A model generated the notes under the pieces. It saw only the letters and a program-made list of their open reading frames with translations. It was not told the DNA's origin and did not search any database. From contig NZ_JAIGNK010000002.1 in the NCBI RefSeq assembly GCF_019711435.1, positions 186,001 through 250,000 of the forward strand: 64,000 bases of DNA. Reading direction: 5' to 3'. A program made the position numbers and the translations under genes. Source of the DNA: Qipengyuania polymorpha. GTDB taxonomy: Bacteria; Pseudomonadota; Alphaproteobacteria; Sphingomonadales; Sphingomonadaceae. Below are positions 41,807 to 49,153 of the stretch, piece by piece (position 1 is the stretch's first letter; each line of letters starts with the position of its first letter).

Positions 41807-43285
41807 ATGGAAACCGGAACACTGATTTCACTCGCCCTGTATTTCATCGCCATGATCGGCATCGGCCTGTGGGCGTGGAAACGCTCGACCGATACGTCGG
41901 AAGGTTATCTCCTCGCCGGACGCAACCTGCATCCCGCCGTCGCCGCGCTTTCTGCAGGAGCATCGGACATGAGCGGCTGGTTGCTGCTCGGCCTGCCGGG
42001 TGCGCTCTACGCCGCCGGTCTCGTCGAGGCGTGGATCGGCATCGGCCTGTTCATCGGCGCGCTGGTCAACTGGGTTGTCGTCGCCCCGCGCCTGCGCAAG
42101 CAGACCGAGGATTATGGCAATGCGCTGACCATCCCCGAATTCCTCGCCAACCGCTTCCCTGACAAGGCCGTGGCGCTGCGCGTCATCTCCGCACTTATCG
42201 TGGTGGTGTTCTTCGCGGTTTACACCGCAGCGGGGCTCGTCGGTGGCGGCAAGCTGTTCGAGACCAGCTTTGCCGGCCTGCTGCCCGATGTGGGGATGAG
42301 CGACTACATGCTCGGCATCTGGATCACCTGCCTCGTCGTGCTCGCCTACACCATGGTCGGCGGCTTCCTCGCGGTCAGCCTGACCGACTTCGTGCAGGGC
42401 TGCATCATGGTCGTGGCATTGGTGCTGATGCCGCTGGTGGTCATGTTCGGCGCTGGCGGCGAAGGCGGGGGGTCGCTGACCGACGTACCCGTGGACGGCT
42501 TCCTCAGCCTGACGCAGGGCCTGACCCTGCTCGGCTTCATCAGCGCGGTCACATGGGGCCTCGGCTATTTCGGCCAGCCGCACATCATTGTGCGCTTCAT
42601 GGCGATCGACACGGTCGAGAAGGTCAAGACCGCACGCAATATCGGCATGAGCTGGATGGGCGTGGCGCTGCTGGGTTCGATCGGCATCGGCATCGCGGGC
42701 CGCGCCTATGTCGAGCGCAACGGGCTGGTGGTCGAAGACCCCGAAACCATCTTCATCGTGCTGGCGAACCTGCTGTTCCACCCGCTCATCACCGGCTTCC
42801 TGCTGGCAGCGCTCCTGGCCGCCATCATGTCGACGATCTCCTCGCAGTTGCTGGTGGCGTCTTCGTCGCTCACCGAAGACTTCTACAAATTGTTCTTCCG
42901 CAAGCAGGCGAGCGAGCGCGAAAGCGTGAATGTTGGCCGTGTCTGCGTGGCGCTGGTGGCTCTGGCGGCCATCTGGATTTCGAGCGACCCCGAAAGCAAG
43001 GTTCTCGGCCTCGTTTCCAACGCCTGGGCCGGCTTCGGCGCGGCCTTCGGCCCGCTCGTCATCCTGTCGCTGACGTGGAAGAAGATGACCGGCGCGGGCG
43101 CAGTTGCAGGCCTCGTGACGGGCGCTGGAACGGTCGCAGCATGGATTGCGCTGGGCTGGAACAGCGCGCTTCCGGGAATGGACGCAGGCCTCTACGAAAT
43201 CGTCCCCGGCTTCATCGCCGCGTGGCTGGCCATCGTTCTGGTGAGCAAGGCGACAGCGAAAGCGCCGGCCCCGCAAACGGCCTAA
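41807..43285 (+). CDS. putP: Sodium/proline symporter
   Basis: A 492-aa SSS-family transporter with about 13 membrane helices. It begins METGTLISLALYFIAMIG. GYLLAGRNLHPAVAALSAGASDMSGWLLLGLPGA (sampled near residues 33-65) is the PutP-typical helix-II region with the Na+/proline site. SSQLLVASSSLTEDFY (about 343-358) holds the second conserved Ser-rich Na+ site. Proline import for catabolism or osmoprotection is known for the family. The start is ATG at 41807, divergent from the LOV gene. Confidence 0.94.
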   Translation: METGTLISLALYFIAMIGIGLWAWKRSTDTSEGYLLAGRNLHPAVAALSAGASDMSGWLLLGLPGALYAAGLVEAWIGIGLFIGALVNWVVVAPRLRKQTEDYGNALTIPEFLANRFPDKAVALRVISALIVVVFFAVYTAAGLVGGGKLFETSFAGLLPDVGMSDYMLGIWITCLVVLAYTMVGGFLAVSLTDFVQGCIMVVALVLMPLVVMFGAGGEGGGSLTDVPVDGFLSLTQGLTLLGFISAVTWGLGYFGQPHIIVRFMAIDTVEKVKTARNIGMSWMGVALLGSIGIGIAGRAYVERNGLVVEDPETIFIVLANLLFHPLITGFLLAALLAAIMSTISSQLLVASSSLTEDFYKLFFRKQASERESVNVGRVCVALVALAAIWISSDPESKVLGLVSNAWAGFGAAFGPLVILSLTWKKMTGAGAVAGLVTGAGTVAAWIALGWNSALPGMDAGLYEIVPGFIAAWLAIVLVSKATAKAPAPQTA

Positions 43286-44134
43286 TCAATCGCCGAAATC
43301 GACCGTGGTGACATGGCCGGGCCGGCGCGCATCCTCGGGCGGGGGTTCGCGCCAGTCGGCGTTGTAATGCAGTTCGAAGAACCGCTCGGCATTGGCCGGG
43401 ACATGGCCTTCGAGCGTGCCGAGCCTTGCTGGGCGCGGCGGCAAGAGGTCGGTCTTGGCCAGCGTGGTTTTGCGCCATTTGCTCACGCCAAGCATCGGGA
43501 AGCTGTCGATGACCCCGCTCCCGCTGCCCTCGCCCCAGCGGCTGACCTTTTCGCGCATCCGAATGGCGAGAGGTGCGAACCCCGCCCGACGCAGCGCGAG
43601 ACCGATACGGCGGGCCAGCCCCCGCGACTGCCCTCGCGCAGCCAGCTTGGCATCCACGGCAGGGGGCATGATGACGAGGTTCGCGAGACCGAGCAGGAAG
43701 CGCTGGAGGCTGCGGATGGCCTCCGAACGTGGCAGCTCGTCATAGATGAAAAGGTCGATAAAAATGCCCTCGTGCATTCCCGTGCCTTCGAAATCGGGCT
43801 CGTCTATGCGCGTGCCCTCCAGCCTGAGCCGACCGAAGGCATGGTGATAGGCCGGGTCGCTATCCCAGTCCTGCAGGACCAGCCCCTCGATGCCATGCTC
43901 GCGAAAGGCGGCGGCGAAGCACCGGTAGTCTTCGCGCATCAGGGCGAGGTCGATGTCGTCGTCCCACGGAATGAAAGCCCCATCGCGCACCGCGCCGAGA
44001 GCCGTGCCGCCGATGAAGACAATCGGGATGTCGTGCGTCCGGCAGAAGGCCAGCACTCGCTCCGCCATGCCGGACAAGGTCGTTTGCAGGCGCAAAAGGT
44101 CGGCACTCGCCTTGCCGTCGAGATATTCGATCAT
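43286..44134 (-). CDS. LicD-family phosphotransferase
   Basis: A 282-aa protein with the LicD nucleotidyltransferase-fold core FIGGTALGAVRDGAFIPWDDD followed by IDLALMREDY (about 39-69), giving the GG...DDDID metal motif. GIFIDLFIYDELP (about 125-137) is a second conserved LicD block. LicD enzymes move phosphocholine or polyol phosphate from a CDP carrier to surface glycans. The ATG at 44134 overlaps the stop of the upstream cytidylyltransferase (ATGA), so the pair should supply and transfer one activated group. The acceptor is unknown. Confidence 0.88.
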   Translation of the reverse strand: MIEYLDGKASADLLRLQTTLSGMAERVLAFCRTHDIPIVFIGGTALGAVRDGAFIPWDDDIDLALMREDYRCFAAAFREHGIEGLVLQDWDSDPAYHHAFGRLRLEGTRIDEPDFEGTGMHEGIFIDLFIYDELPRSEAIRSLQRFLLGLANLVIMPPAVDAKLAARGQSRGLARRIGLALRRAGFAPLAIRMREKVSRWGEGSGSGVIDSFPMLGVSKWRKTTLAKTDLLPPRPARLGTLEGHVPANAERFFELHYNADWREPPPEDARRPGHVTTVDFGD

Positions 44135-44550
44135 GCGTCGGGCAGTTCGGTGCTGCGGGGGACGAGCTGGCCCTTGATGGTGGTGGTGCTCACGCCCTCG
44201 GTGCGCGGCAGGTAGACCACTTCGCACAGGTGCGAGAGGTGGTCGAATTTGCCCTGCCAGTCGTCGCCCATCGCCAGCACGTGGGCACCCACGGCTCGCA
44301 CGTCACGCTCCTTCTGGTCCCAGCTTTTCTCAGGAATGACTTCGTCGACGCAAGCGAGCGCGCCGACGATGGCCGCGCGGTCCTCATACGGGATGAGCGA
44401 GGACTTGCCCTTCTCGGCGTTGAAAGCGTCGGTCGATACCGCGACCACCAGCCTGTCACCCATGGCTGCCAGCCGTTCGAGCAGGCGCAGGTGCCCGACG
44501 TGGAACAGGTCGAATGTGCCATAGGTGAGGATGGTGCGCGCCGAAGTCAT
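44131..44550 (-). CDS. Glycerol-3-phosphate/choline-phosphate cytidylyltransferase family protein
   Basis: A 139-aa cytidylyltransferase of the TagD type. GTFDLFHVGHLRLLERL (about 10-26) contains the HxGH motif, and RTEGVSTTTIKG (about 116-127) is the STSxIK-like loop. Such enzymes make CDP-glycerol or related CDP-alcohols from CTP. The start is ATG at 44550. The gene is translationally coupled to a LicD transferase. The alcohol cannot be read from the motif; glycerol phosphate is likely by length. Confidence 0.9.
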   Translation of the reverse strand: MTSARTILTYGTFDLFHVGHLRLLERLAAMGDRLVVAVSTDAFNAEKGKSSLIPYEDRAAIVGALACVDEVIPEKSWDQKERDVRAVGAHVLAMGDDWQGKFDHLSHLCEVVYLPRTEGVSTTTIKGQLVPRSTELPDA

Positions 44551-44626
44551 CTCTGCCCTCAATACAGGCTTTTGCGCCGAGGGAAATCCTGTGGCACGCT
44601 CGCGCCAATCAAGGGAGAGTGGCGAG

Positions 44627-44998
44627 ATGGCGAAAATCACCGGACTGGGCGGCGTTTTCTACGTGGTGAACGACCCCGAGGCGACGCGGGCCTGGTATCG
44701 CGACACACTAGGTATCGACGGACCTTACGGGCCGCAGCTCGACTGGGCGGAGGAGACCGGCGACAAGCCCTACTCGCTCATCAGCCATTTCAAGGACGCC
44801 GAATACATCAAGCCGGGCCAAGGCGGCTTCATGATCAACCTGCGCGTCGACGACCTCGACACCTTCGTGGCACAACTGAAGGACAAGGGTGTCGATGTGC
44901 TCGATAGCGTCGATGAAGGCTATGGCAAGTTCGCTTGGCTGCTCGACCCAGACGGGGTGAAAATCGAGCTATGGGAGCAGGTGCTCGCACCCGAATAG
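44627..44998 (+). CDS. VOC-family (glyoxalase/bleomycin-resistance fold) protein
   Basis: A 123-aa protein of one vicinal-oxygen-chelate module pair. VFYVVNDPEATRAWYRDTLG (about 10-29) forms the first beta-alpha unit, and FMINLRVDDLDTFVAQLKDKG with FAWLLDPDGVKIELWE (about 100-115) the second. The closing Glu and the His/Asp positions suggest a metal site, but the reaction is unknown. ATG at 44627 has AAGGGAGAG upstream. It is divergent from the cytidylyltransferase. Confidence 0.88.
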   Translation: MAKITGLGGVFYVVNDPEATRAWYRDTLGIDGPYGPQLDWAEETGDKPYSLISHFKDAEYIKPGQGGFMINLRVDDLDTFVAQLKDKGVDVLDSVDEGYGKFAWLLDPDGVKIELWEQVLAPE

Positions 44999-45005
44999 TC
45001 TGGGC

Positions 45006-45668
45006 TCAGGCTTTGCCCGCCTTGCCGCTCTGCCACAGCCACCAGCTATAGCCGAAGGGTATCAGCGCTGCGCTGAATACCGACACAAGCACAATGATGC
45101 CGATGGTCTGTGGACTGAGCGGCAGGACGCTGGCGATGATTATCGCGAGGCCTGCGAGCATCATCAGCTTGCCGCCAAGGCGATGGGTGGCAATCCAGTT
45201 GTCGGCGTCGAGGATGGCCCATGGCGTGCGGATGCCGACGAAAAAACCCGGGCGGCTCTTGGGCAGCGCATTGCCCAGCATCACCAGCATCAGCCCGACG
45301 CCAATCATGATGGCATTCACCGGCACCTCGATACCGTAGGCGGGCAGGCCGATGGTGCCCTGGATGATGAGAAACAGCAGCATGATGCCAATCCAGCTGG
45401 CCCGCAACAAAGGGGCCGACCCTTCGAGCTTTTCCTGCAGCGGCTCGATGCGCGGGATGAGCGCAAAGCCGAGTGAAGTCCCCGCCGCAAGCATGGCGGG
45501 GAAGAGCAGCGCCCAGAGCGCCGGGCTGAAGGCATCAGGCTCACCTCGCGCGTTCCAATGGGTCGGCAGCACCGCATCGGCGGGCAGGCGCGCAGCCGTC
45601 ACGAAGGCGAAAATGACCATGGCAGCAGCCACGGCGAGGCTGGCAAAAAGCGGACGCTTCACATTCAC
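45006..45668 (-). CDS. SdpI-family membrane protein
   Basis: A 220-aa protein with about six hydrophobic segments. The DUF1648 region PTHWNARGEPDAFSP (about 35-49) and the later SdpI block SRPGFFVGIRTPWAILDADNW (seen from about 138) are diagnostic. In Bacillus subtilis SdpI gives immunity to the SDP toxin and sequesters the repressor SdpR. Here it overlaps the SdpR-like gene by ATGA. No SdpABC toxin genes are nearby, so the pair may serve another envelope-signal role. Confidence 0.9.
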   Translation of the reverse strand: MNVKRPLFASLAVAAAMVIFAFVTAARLPADAVLPTHWNARGEPDAFSPALWALLFPAMLAAGTSLGFALIPRIEPLQEKLEGSAPLLRASWIGIMLLFLIIQGTIGLPAYGIEVPVNAIMIGVGLMLVMLGNALPKSRPGFFVGIRTPWAILDADNWIATHRLGGKLMMLAGLAIIIASVLPLSPQTIGIIVLVSVFSAALIPFGYSWWLWQSGKAGKA

Positions 45669-45964
45669 GGGGTCTCTCCTTTGCTACTGCCGCGGGCTTC
45701 TTCACGCGAGATGTCCATGCGTGCCATGAAGCCGTGCAACGCTTCTTCCAGCGTCGACATGTTGAGCGTGTAGACAATGTTGCCCGCCCGGTTTTCGCCG
45801 AGGATTAGGCCGGCGGCCTTCAGCTTGGCGAAATGGCCCGACATGGTGGGCTTGGAGACCGGGAAATGGTCCGCCAGCTCGCCGGCCGTTCGACCGCCGT
45901 GTTTCAGCAGCTCCAGCACCTCGCGCCGGATGGGATGGGACAGGGCATCGAACACGCTCGTCAT
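45665..45964 (-). CDS. SdpR/ArsR-type winged-helix autorepressor
   Basis: A 99-aa DNA-binding protein: VFDALSHPIRREVLELLKHGGRTAGELAD (shown from about residue 4), a recognition helix around FPVSKPTMSGHFAKLKAAGLI, and a C-terminal dimer helix. It lacks ArsR metal-binding cysteines and fits the SdpR subgroup. The ATG at 45964 directly follows a perfect palindromic operator, and the promoter spacing puts the transcription start on the ATG. It is coupled to the SdpI gene. Autorepression relieved by SdpI at the membrane is the family model. Confidence 0.9.
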   Translation of the reverse strand: MTSVFDALSHPIRREVLELLKHGGRTAGELADHFPVSKPTMSGHFAKLKAAGLILGENRAGNIVYTLNMSTLEEALHGFMARMDISREEARGSSKGETP

Positions 45965-46000
45965 AGCTATTTAGCTAATAGGCTAAATAGCACAAGTCAA
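45965..46000 (-). promoter_or_regulatory. Leaderless promoter with embedded palindromic operator for sdpR-sdpI
   Basis: On the minus strand, TTGACT (45995-46000), 17 bp, TAGCTA (45972-45977), then seven bases to the A of the ATG. Within it lies a perfect 10-bp inverted repeat, GCTATTTAGC (45966-45975) and GCTAAATAGC (45982-45991), with a 6-bp spacer. Binding would cover the -10 and spacer, and there is no room for a ribosome-binding site. Confidence 0.75.
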
Positions 46001-46063
46001 TGTCGTGGAATTGCTGCATACCGTTAGGTCGGTGTTAACCATACCCGGCCTAGGGAGATATTC

Positions 46064-46729
46064 ATGCGCCGCATCCTTGCCATAGCGTTCCTTCCTCTTG
46101 CGCTGGCCGGATGCGGCGTCTCTCCAGAGACACGCGAACCGGTTTCCCGCGCGCCCACCTCGGGCGTTGGCTCGGTGAACTGGGAAAAGCCCGCAGCACG
46201 GCAATGCGTGCGCGAGCTGAGCGCGAGCGGCGCGCAATTCGCCCCCCTTTCCGACCGTTATTATGGCGCAGGATGCCAGGCGCTCGACAGCGTCCAGCTC
46301 GACCGCGTCGGCGGCGACCTCGGCCCGCTTGTCGTAACCAATCTCGGCCCTCTCGCCTGCCCGATGGCCAATACTTTCGCCGCATGGGCGCGTTACGGCG
46401 TCGATCGCGCAGCGCGGCAAATCCTCGGCAGCCCGCTTGCGCGTATCGAGACCATGGGCAGCTATTCCTGTCGCAATGTCGCAGGCACCTCGCGTCGCTC
46501 AGCCCATTCGCGCGCGGAGGCGGTCGACATCGGCGCATTCGTCCTCGAGGACGGCAGGCGCATCAGCGTGAAATCGGGCTGGAACTCGGGCGAGAAGGAG
46601 CGCGAGTTCCTGCGCACTGTCCATCGCAGCGCCTGCAAGCGGTTCGGCACCGTGCTCGGCCCCGATTACAACGCAGCCCACGCCGACCATCTCCATCTGG
46701 AGCATGGCAACGGCAGCTTCTGCCGCTGA
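46064..46729 (+). CDS. Extensin-like family lipoprotein
   Basis: A 221-aa envelope protein with lipobox ALAGC (Cys17). The extensin-like C-terminal domain fills the rest: LACPMANTFAAWARYGVDRAA (seen from about 98), GSYSCRNVAGTSRRSAHSRAEAVDI and the final DHLHLEHG. Cysteines are regularly placed, and the S-H...D-I/H-x-H pattern resembles D,D-peptidase-like metal sites. Family function is not established; a peptidoglycan-related role is inferred. Confidence 0.9.
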   Translation: MRRILAIAFLPLALAGCGVSPETREPVSRAPTSGVGSVNWEKPAARQCVRELSASGAQFAPLSDRYYGAGCQALDSVQLDRVGGDLGPLVVTNLGPLACPMANTFAAWARYGVDRAARQILGSPLARIETMGSYSCRNVAGTSRRSAHSRAEAVDIGAFVLEDGRRISVKSGWNSGEKEREFLRTVHRSACKRFGTVLGPDYNAAHADHLHLEHGNGSFCR

Positions 46730-46781
46730 TCTCTATCCCGACGACCTGAGAATTGGTGCGAACCGAAGGGCGGGCAGGTCT

Positions 46782-47411
46782 TCAGCCTGCCTGCATTCTC
46801 TGTCCGCCGTCGAGATGGGCCTCTATCCGCAACCGAACCGCTTCAGCCGCATGGTGGGCGCCAAGCTTGTTCATCATGTTGGCGCGGTGGATTTCCACCG
46901 TGCGCGGGCTGATGTGGAGTTCGCGGGCAATCATCTTGTTGCTGCGGCCCTCGGCCAGCCAGTCGAGCACTTCGCGTTCACGCGGGGACAGGCTGGCGAT
47001 GCGGTTGCGTGCCTCGATCATCTTGCGCCGCGCCTCGCCATAGGCGACCGCCTCGCGCTCTATGCGATTGACCGCTTCCTGCAGCCGCTCGGGCCGCAGG
47101 GGCAGGCGTAGATAGTCGAGCGCTCCCGCCTTGATGGCGGCAACCACCTGTCCGGGCCGCGGGTCTTGCGAGGTCGCCACCACCGGCACCCACACCCCGG
47201 CGCGAGAGAGGTGGCTGAGCACCTCGTCCACGCGCCCCCCGCCCTCGTCATCGCGAGCAAGGATGATGCCGCGGTCCGGAGGACTGAGCATGAGCTCCGC
47301 CAGATCCGAATAAATTTCACAGTGATAGCCATTTTCGAACCCGAGCCGGGCCTGTTCGGCGCGGGAGCGGCAGGAGCCATCGACGATGTGGAGAGTGCTT
47401 CGCTGGGTCAT
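46782..47411 (-). CDS. FixJ/NarL-type response regulator with degenerate receiver
   Basis: A 209-aa protein. The N-terminal receiver-like domain (about 1-115) opens IVDGSCRSRAEQ instead of VDDD. At the usual phosphoacceptor site it reads GIILARDDEGG, so Ala appears to replace the Asp. The switch-Lys position reads LRLPLRP rather than xKP. The C-terminal LuxR helix-turn-helix SLSPREREVLDWLAEGRSNK and TVEIHRANMMNKLG (about 143-182) is intact. It is likely a phosphorylation-independent regulator; its target is unknown. ATG at 47411. Confidence 0.85.
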   Translation of the reverse strand: MTQRSTLHIVDGSCRSRAEQARLGFENGYHCEIYSDLAELMLSPPDRGIILARDDEGGGRVDEVLSHLSRAGVWVPVVATSQDPRPGQVVAAIKAGALDYLRLPLRPERLQEAVNRIEREAVAYGEARRKMIEARNRIASLSPREREVLDWLAEGRSNKMIARELHISPRTVEIHRANMMNKLGAHHAAEAVRLRIEAHLDGGQRMQAG

Positions 47412-47470
47412 GCGAAAGACGCTACGGCACTGCGTAGTTCTGCGCATTCCGTATCATTACGCATATGGTT

Positions 47471-47508
47471 GTAAACATGGCGGTATATCCCAGTTCGCCA
47501 TGATTTAC
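47471..47508. promoter_or_regulatory. Dyad between the Anbu operon and the LuxR regulator
   Basis: GTAAACATGGCG (47471-47482) and CGCCATGATTTAC (47496-47508) pair over 12 bp with one bulged base, across a 13-bp spacer. It lies 64 bp after the Anbu stop and 60 bp before the regulator ATG, both on the minus strand. It can be either a 3'-end hairpin of the operon or an operator of the regulator. Confidence 0.5.
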
Positions 47509-47571
47509 GGATGGGGCAATTACCTCCGCTCCGGACCAATTAGCTTTTGATGTATCCGGTCGGGCAATCCG

Positions 47572-48321
47572 TCAGTCGTCGCCGCGATAGAAACTGTAGT
47601 CGGGCAGCGAGTGGAAAGCGTTTTTCAGGGCATCGCCCCAGCCAGCCGAAATGGCGGAAAAGTAGCTGTCGTCATGGCTGATGCGGTGCTCGTGGCTGGC
47701 CTCGTATTCGTCGCGGCCGATGACCTGCACATCGATCGGCAGGCCCACCGACAGATTGGCCTTCAGCGTGGAATCGAAGCTGACCATCAGCAGCTTTACC
47801 CCATCCTCGAGGCTCATCTGCTTGTCATAGCCGCGAATGATGATGGGGCGGCCATACTTGGTCTCGCCTATCTGGAAGAAGGGCGTGTCGAGGCTGGCCT
47901 CGATGAAATTGCCTTCCGGGTAGACCATGAACAGGCGCGGCTCCATGCCCTTGATCTGCCCTGCCACGATAATGGAAGCTGTAAAGCGCCCCCTGCCCTT
48001 CACGCCGTTGGCCTCCTGTCGCTCGCCGATGATGTTGCGCATGAGATTGCCGATTTCGGTGGCGACCTGGAACATGGTCGGTGTCTTCAGCAGGATATTG
48101 TCGCGCTCGTCGGGTTCCTTGGTGCGCTCTTCGAGCTGGCTGATAACCGCCTGCGTGGTGGCAAGGTTGCCCGCCGTCATCAGCGTGATGATGCGCTCGC
48201 CCGGAACCTGCCAGGTGAACATCTTGCGGAAGACCGAGATGTTGTCGACGCCCGAATTGGTGCGCGTGTCGCTCATCAGCACGAGGCCCTTGTCGAGCTT
48301 CATTCCCACGCAATAGGTCAT
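47572..48321 (-). CDS. Anbu (ancestral beta-subunit) proteasome-type protease
   Basis: A 249-aa Ntn-hydrolase. It begins MTYCVGMKLDKGLVLMSDTRTN, so removal of Met exposes Thr as nucleophile. Asp18 and Lys-bearing segments match proteasome beta subunits, and the length matches Anbu rather than HslV (about 175). TYSxS-type C-terminal residues end SFYRGDD. It assembles into spiral oligomers in known cases. It is the last gene of the ATP-grasp, alpha-E, transglutaminase, Anbu operon. Confidence 0.93.
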   Translation of the reverse strand: MTYCVGMKLDKGLVLMSDTRTNSGVDNISVFRKMFTWQVPGERIITLMTAGNLATTQAVISQLEERTKEPDERDNILLKTPTMFQVATEIGNLMRNIIGERQEANGVKGRGRFTASIIVAGQIKGMEPRLFMVYPEGNFIEASLDTPFFQIGETKYGRPIIIRGYDKQMSLEDGVKLLMVSFDSTLKANLSVGLPIDVQVIGRDEYEASHEHRISHDDSYFSAISAGWGDALKNAFHSLPDYSFYRGDD

Positions 48322-48334
48322 TCTTTTTCTTCCG

Positions 48335-49153
48335 TTACTGCTGCTGTACTTGCTGCTGCTCGACCTCGACATCGACCTCGAGCATCTGGCTGGTGTTGCC
48401 GAAACTGATGCCGGTGACGGGCGAAGCATCGCGATAATCGCGGCCCGTGGCGACGCGAACATAGCGTTCGTCGGGGCTGATGCCGTTGGAAATATCGAAG
48501 CCGACCCAGCCGAGCCCCTCGACATAGGCTTCCGCCCAGGCGTGGGTCGCCTCCTGCTCGATGCGATCGTTCATCATGAGGTAGCCCGAGACATAACGCG
48601 CCGGCACGTCGAGCGCGCGGGCCGCGCCGATGAAGATATGTGCATGGTCCTGGCATACGCCGTTCTTGGCGGCGTAGGCCTCTTCGGCGGTGGTCTTCCA
48701 GTTAGTCTTGCCGACCTGGTAATCGACGCGGTCGAGCGTGCTGCGCGACAATTCATGCAGCATGTCGAGCCGTTCGCCTTCGTGTTTCTCGAGGTCGGCG
48801 ATGAGCTTTTTCATGCCCGGACCGGGACGGGTCAGTCGCGTCTGCGACAGGAAACTCCACAAGGGCAGATGTCCGGCATGGCGGCCGATGACACCTGCTT
48901 GGTCGCTGGTGTCGACCTTGCCGCGGCAGGTGATGGTGACTTCGGTCGTCTCCGGCTCCACGCCAACCAGCGTGGTCGTGTTGTGGTGCTGGTCCTCGTA
49001 GGTCAGCTCCTCATGCGCGTTCTCGTATTCCATTTCCCATTCGAGGATTTCTTGCCCCTGCGTCTCTTTGGGCGTCAGGCGCAGGCGCTGGAGCGCGTGC
49101 ACGACCGGATTGTCGAAACGATAGCGGGTGGTGTGGCGGATCGAGAGGCGCAT
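48335..49153 (-). CDS. Transglutaminase-like protease family protein (Anbu operon)
   Basis: A 272-aa cytosolic protein. The N-terminal bacterial transglutaminase-like domain begins MRLSIRHTTRYRFDNPVVHALQ. The catalytic triad is visible: Cys in NGVCQDHAHIF (about 167-177), His in ATHAWAEA and Asp in GFDISNG. The C-terminus is Gln/Glu/Val rich (VEVEQQQVQQQ). The ATG at 49153 overlaps the alpha-E stop by one base. It may cleave or crosslink a peptide product made by the ATP-grasp partner; this is inference. Confidence 0.92.
   Translation of the reverse strand: MRLSIRHTTRYRFDNPVVHALQRLRLTPKETQGQEILEWEMEYENAHEELTYEDQHHNTTTLVGVEPETTEVTITCRGKVDTSDQAGVIGRHAGHLPLWSFLSQTRLTRPGPGMKKLIADLEKHEGERLDMLHELSRSTLDRVDYQVGKTNWKTTAEEAYAAKNGVCQDHAHIFIGAARALDVPARYVSGYLMMNDRIEQEATHAWAEAYVEGLGWVGFDISNGISPDERYVRVATGRDYRDASPVTGISFGNTSQMLEVDVEVEQQQVQQQ

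Noticed and set aside
44592-44606. TGGCACGCTCGCGCC before the VOC gene as a sigma-54 promoter
   Set aside because: There is no TTGC at -12; only the -24 half matches.
46773-46791. GGCAGG-7 bp-CCTGCC hairpin at the 3' end of the LuxR-type regulator
   Set aside because: The stem is only 6 bp, overlaps the stop codon and has no U-tract, so it is not called a terminator.
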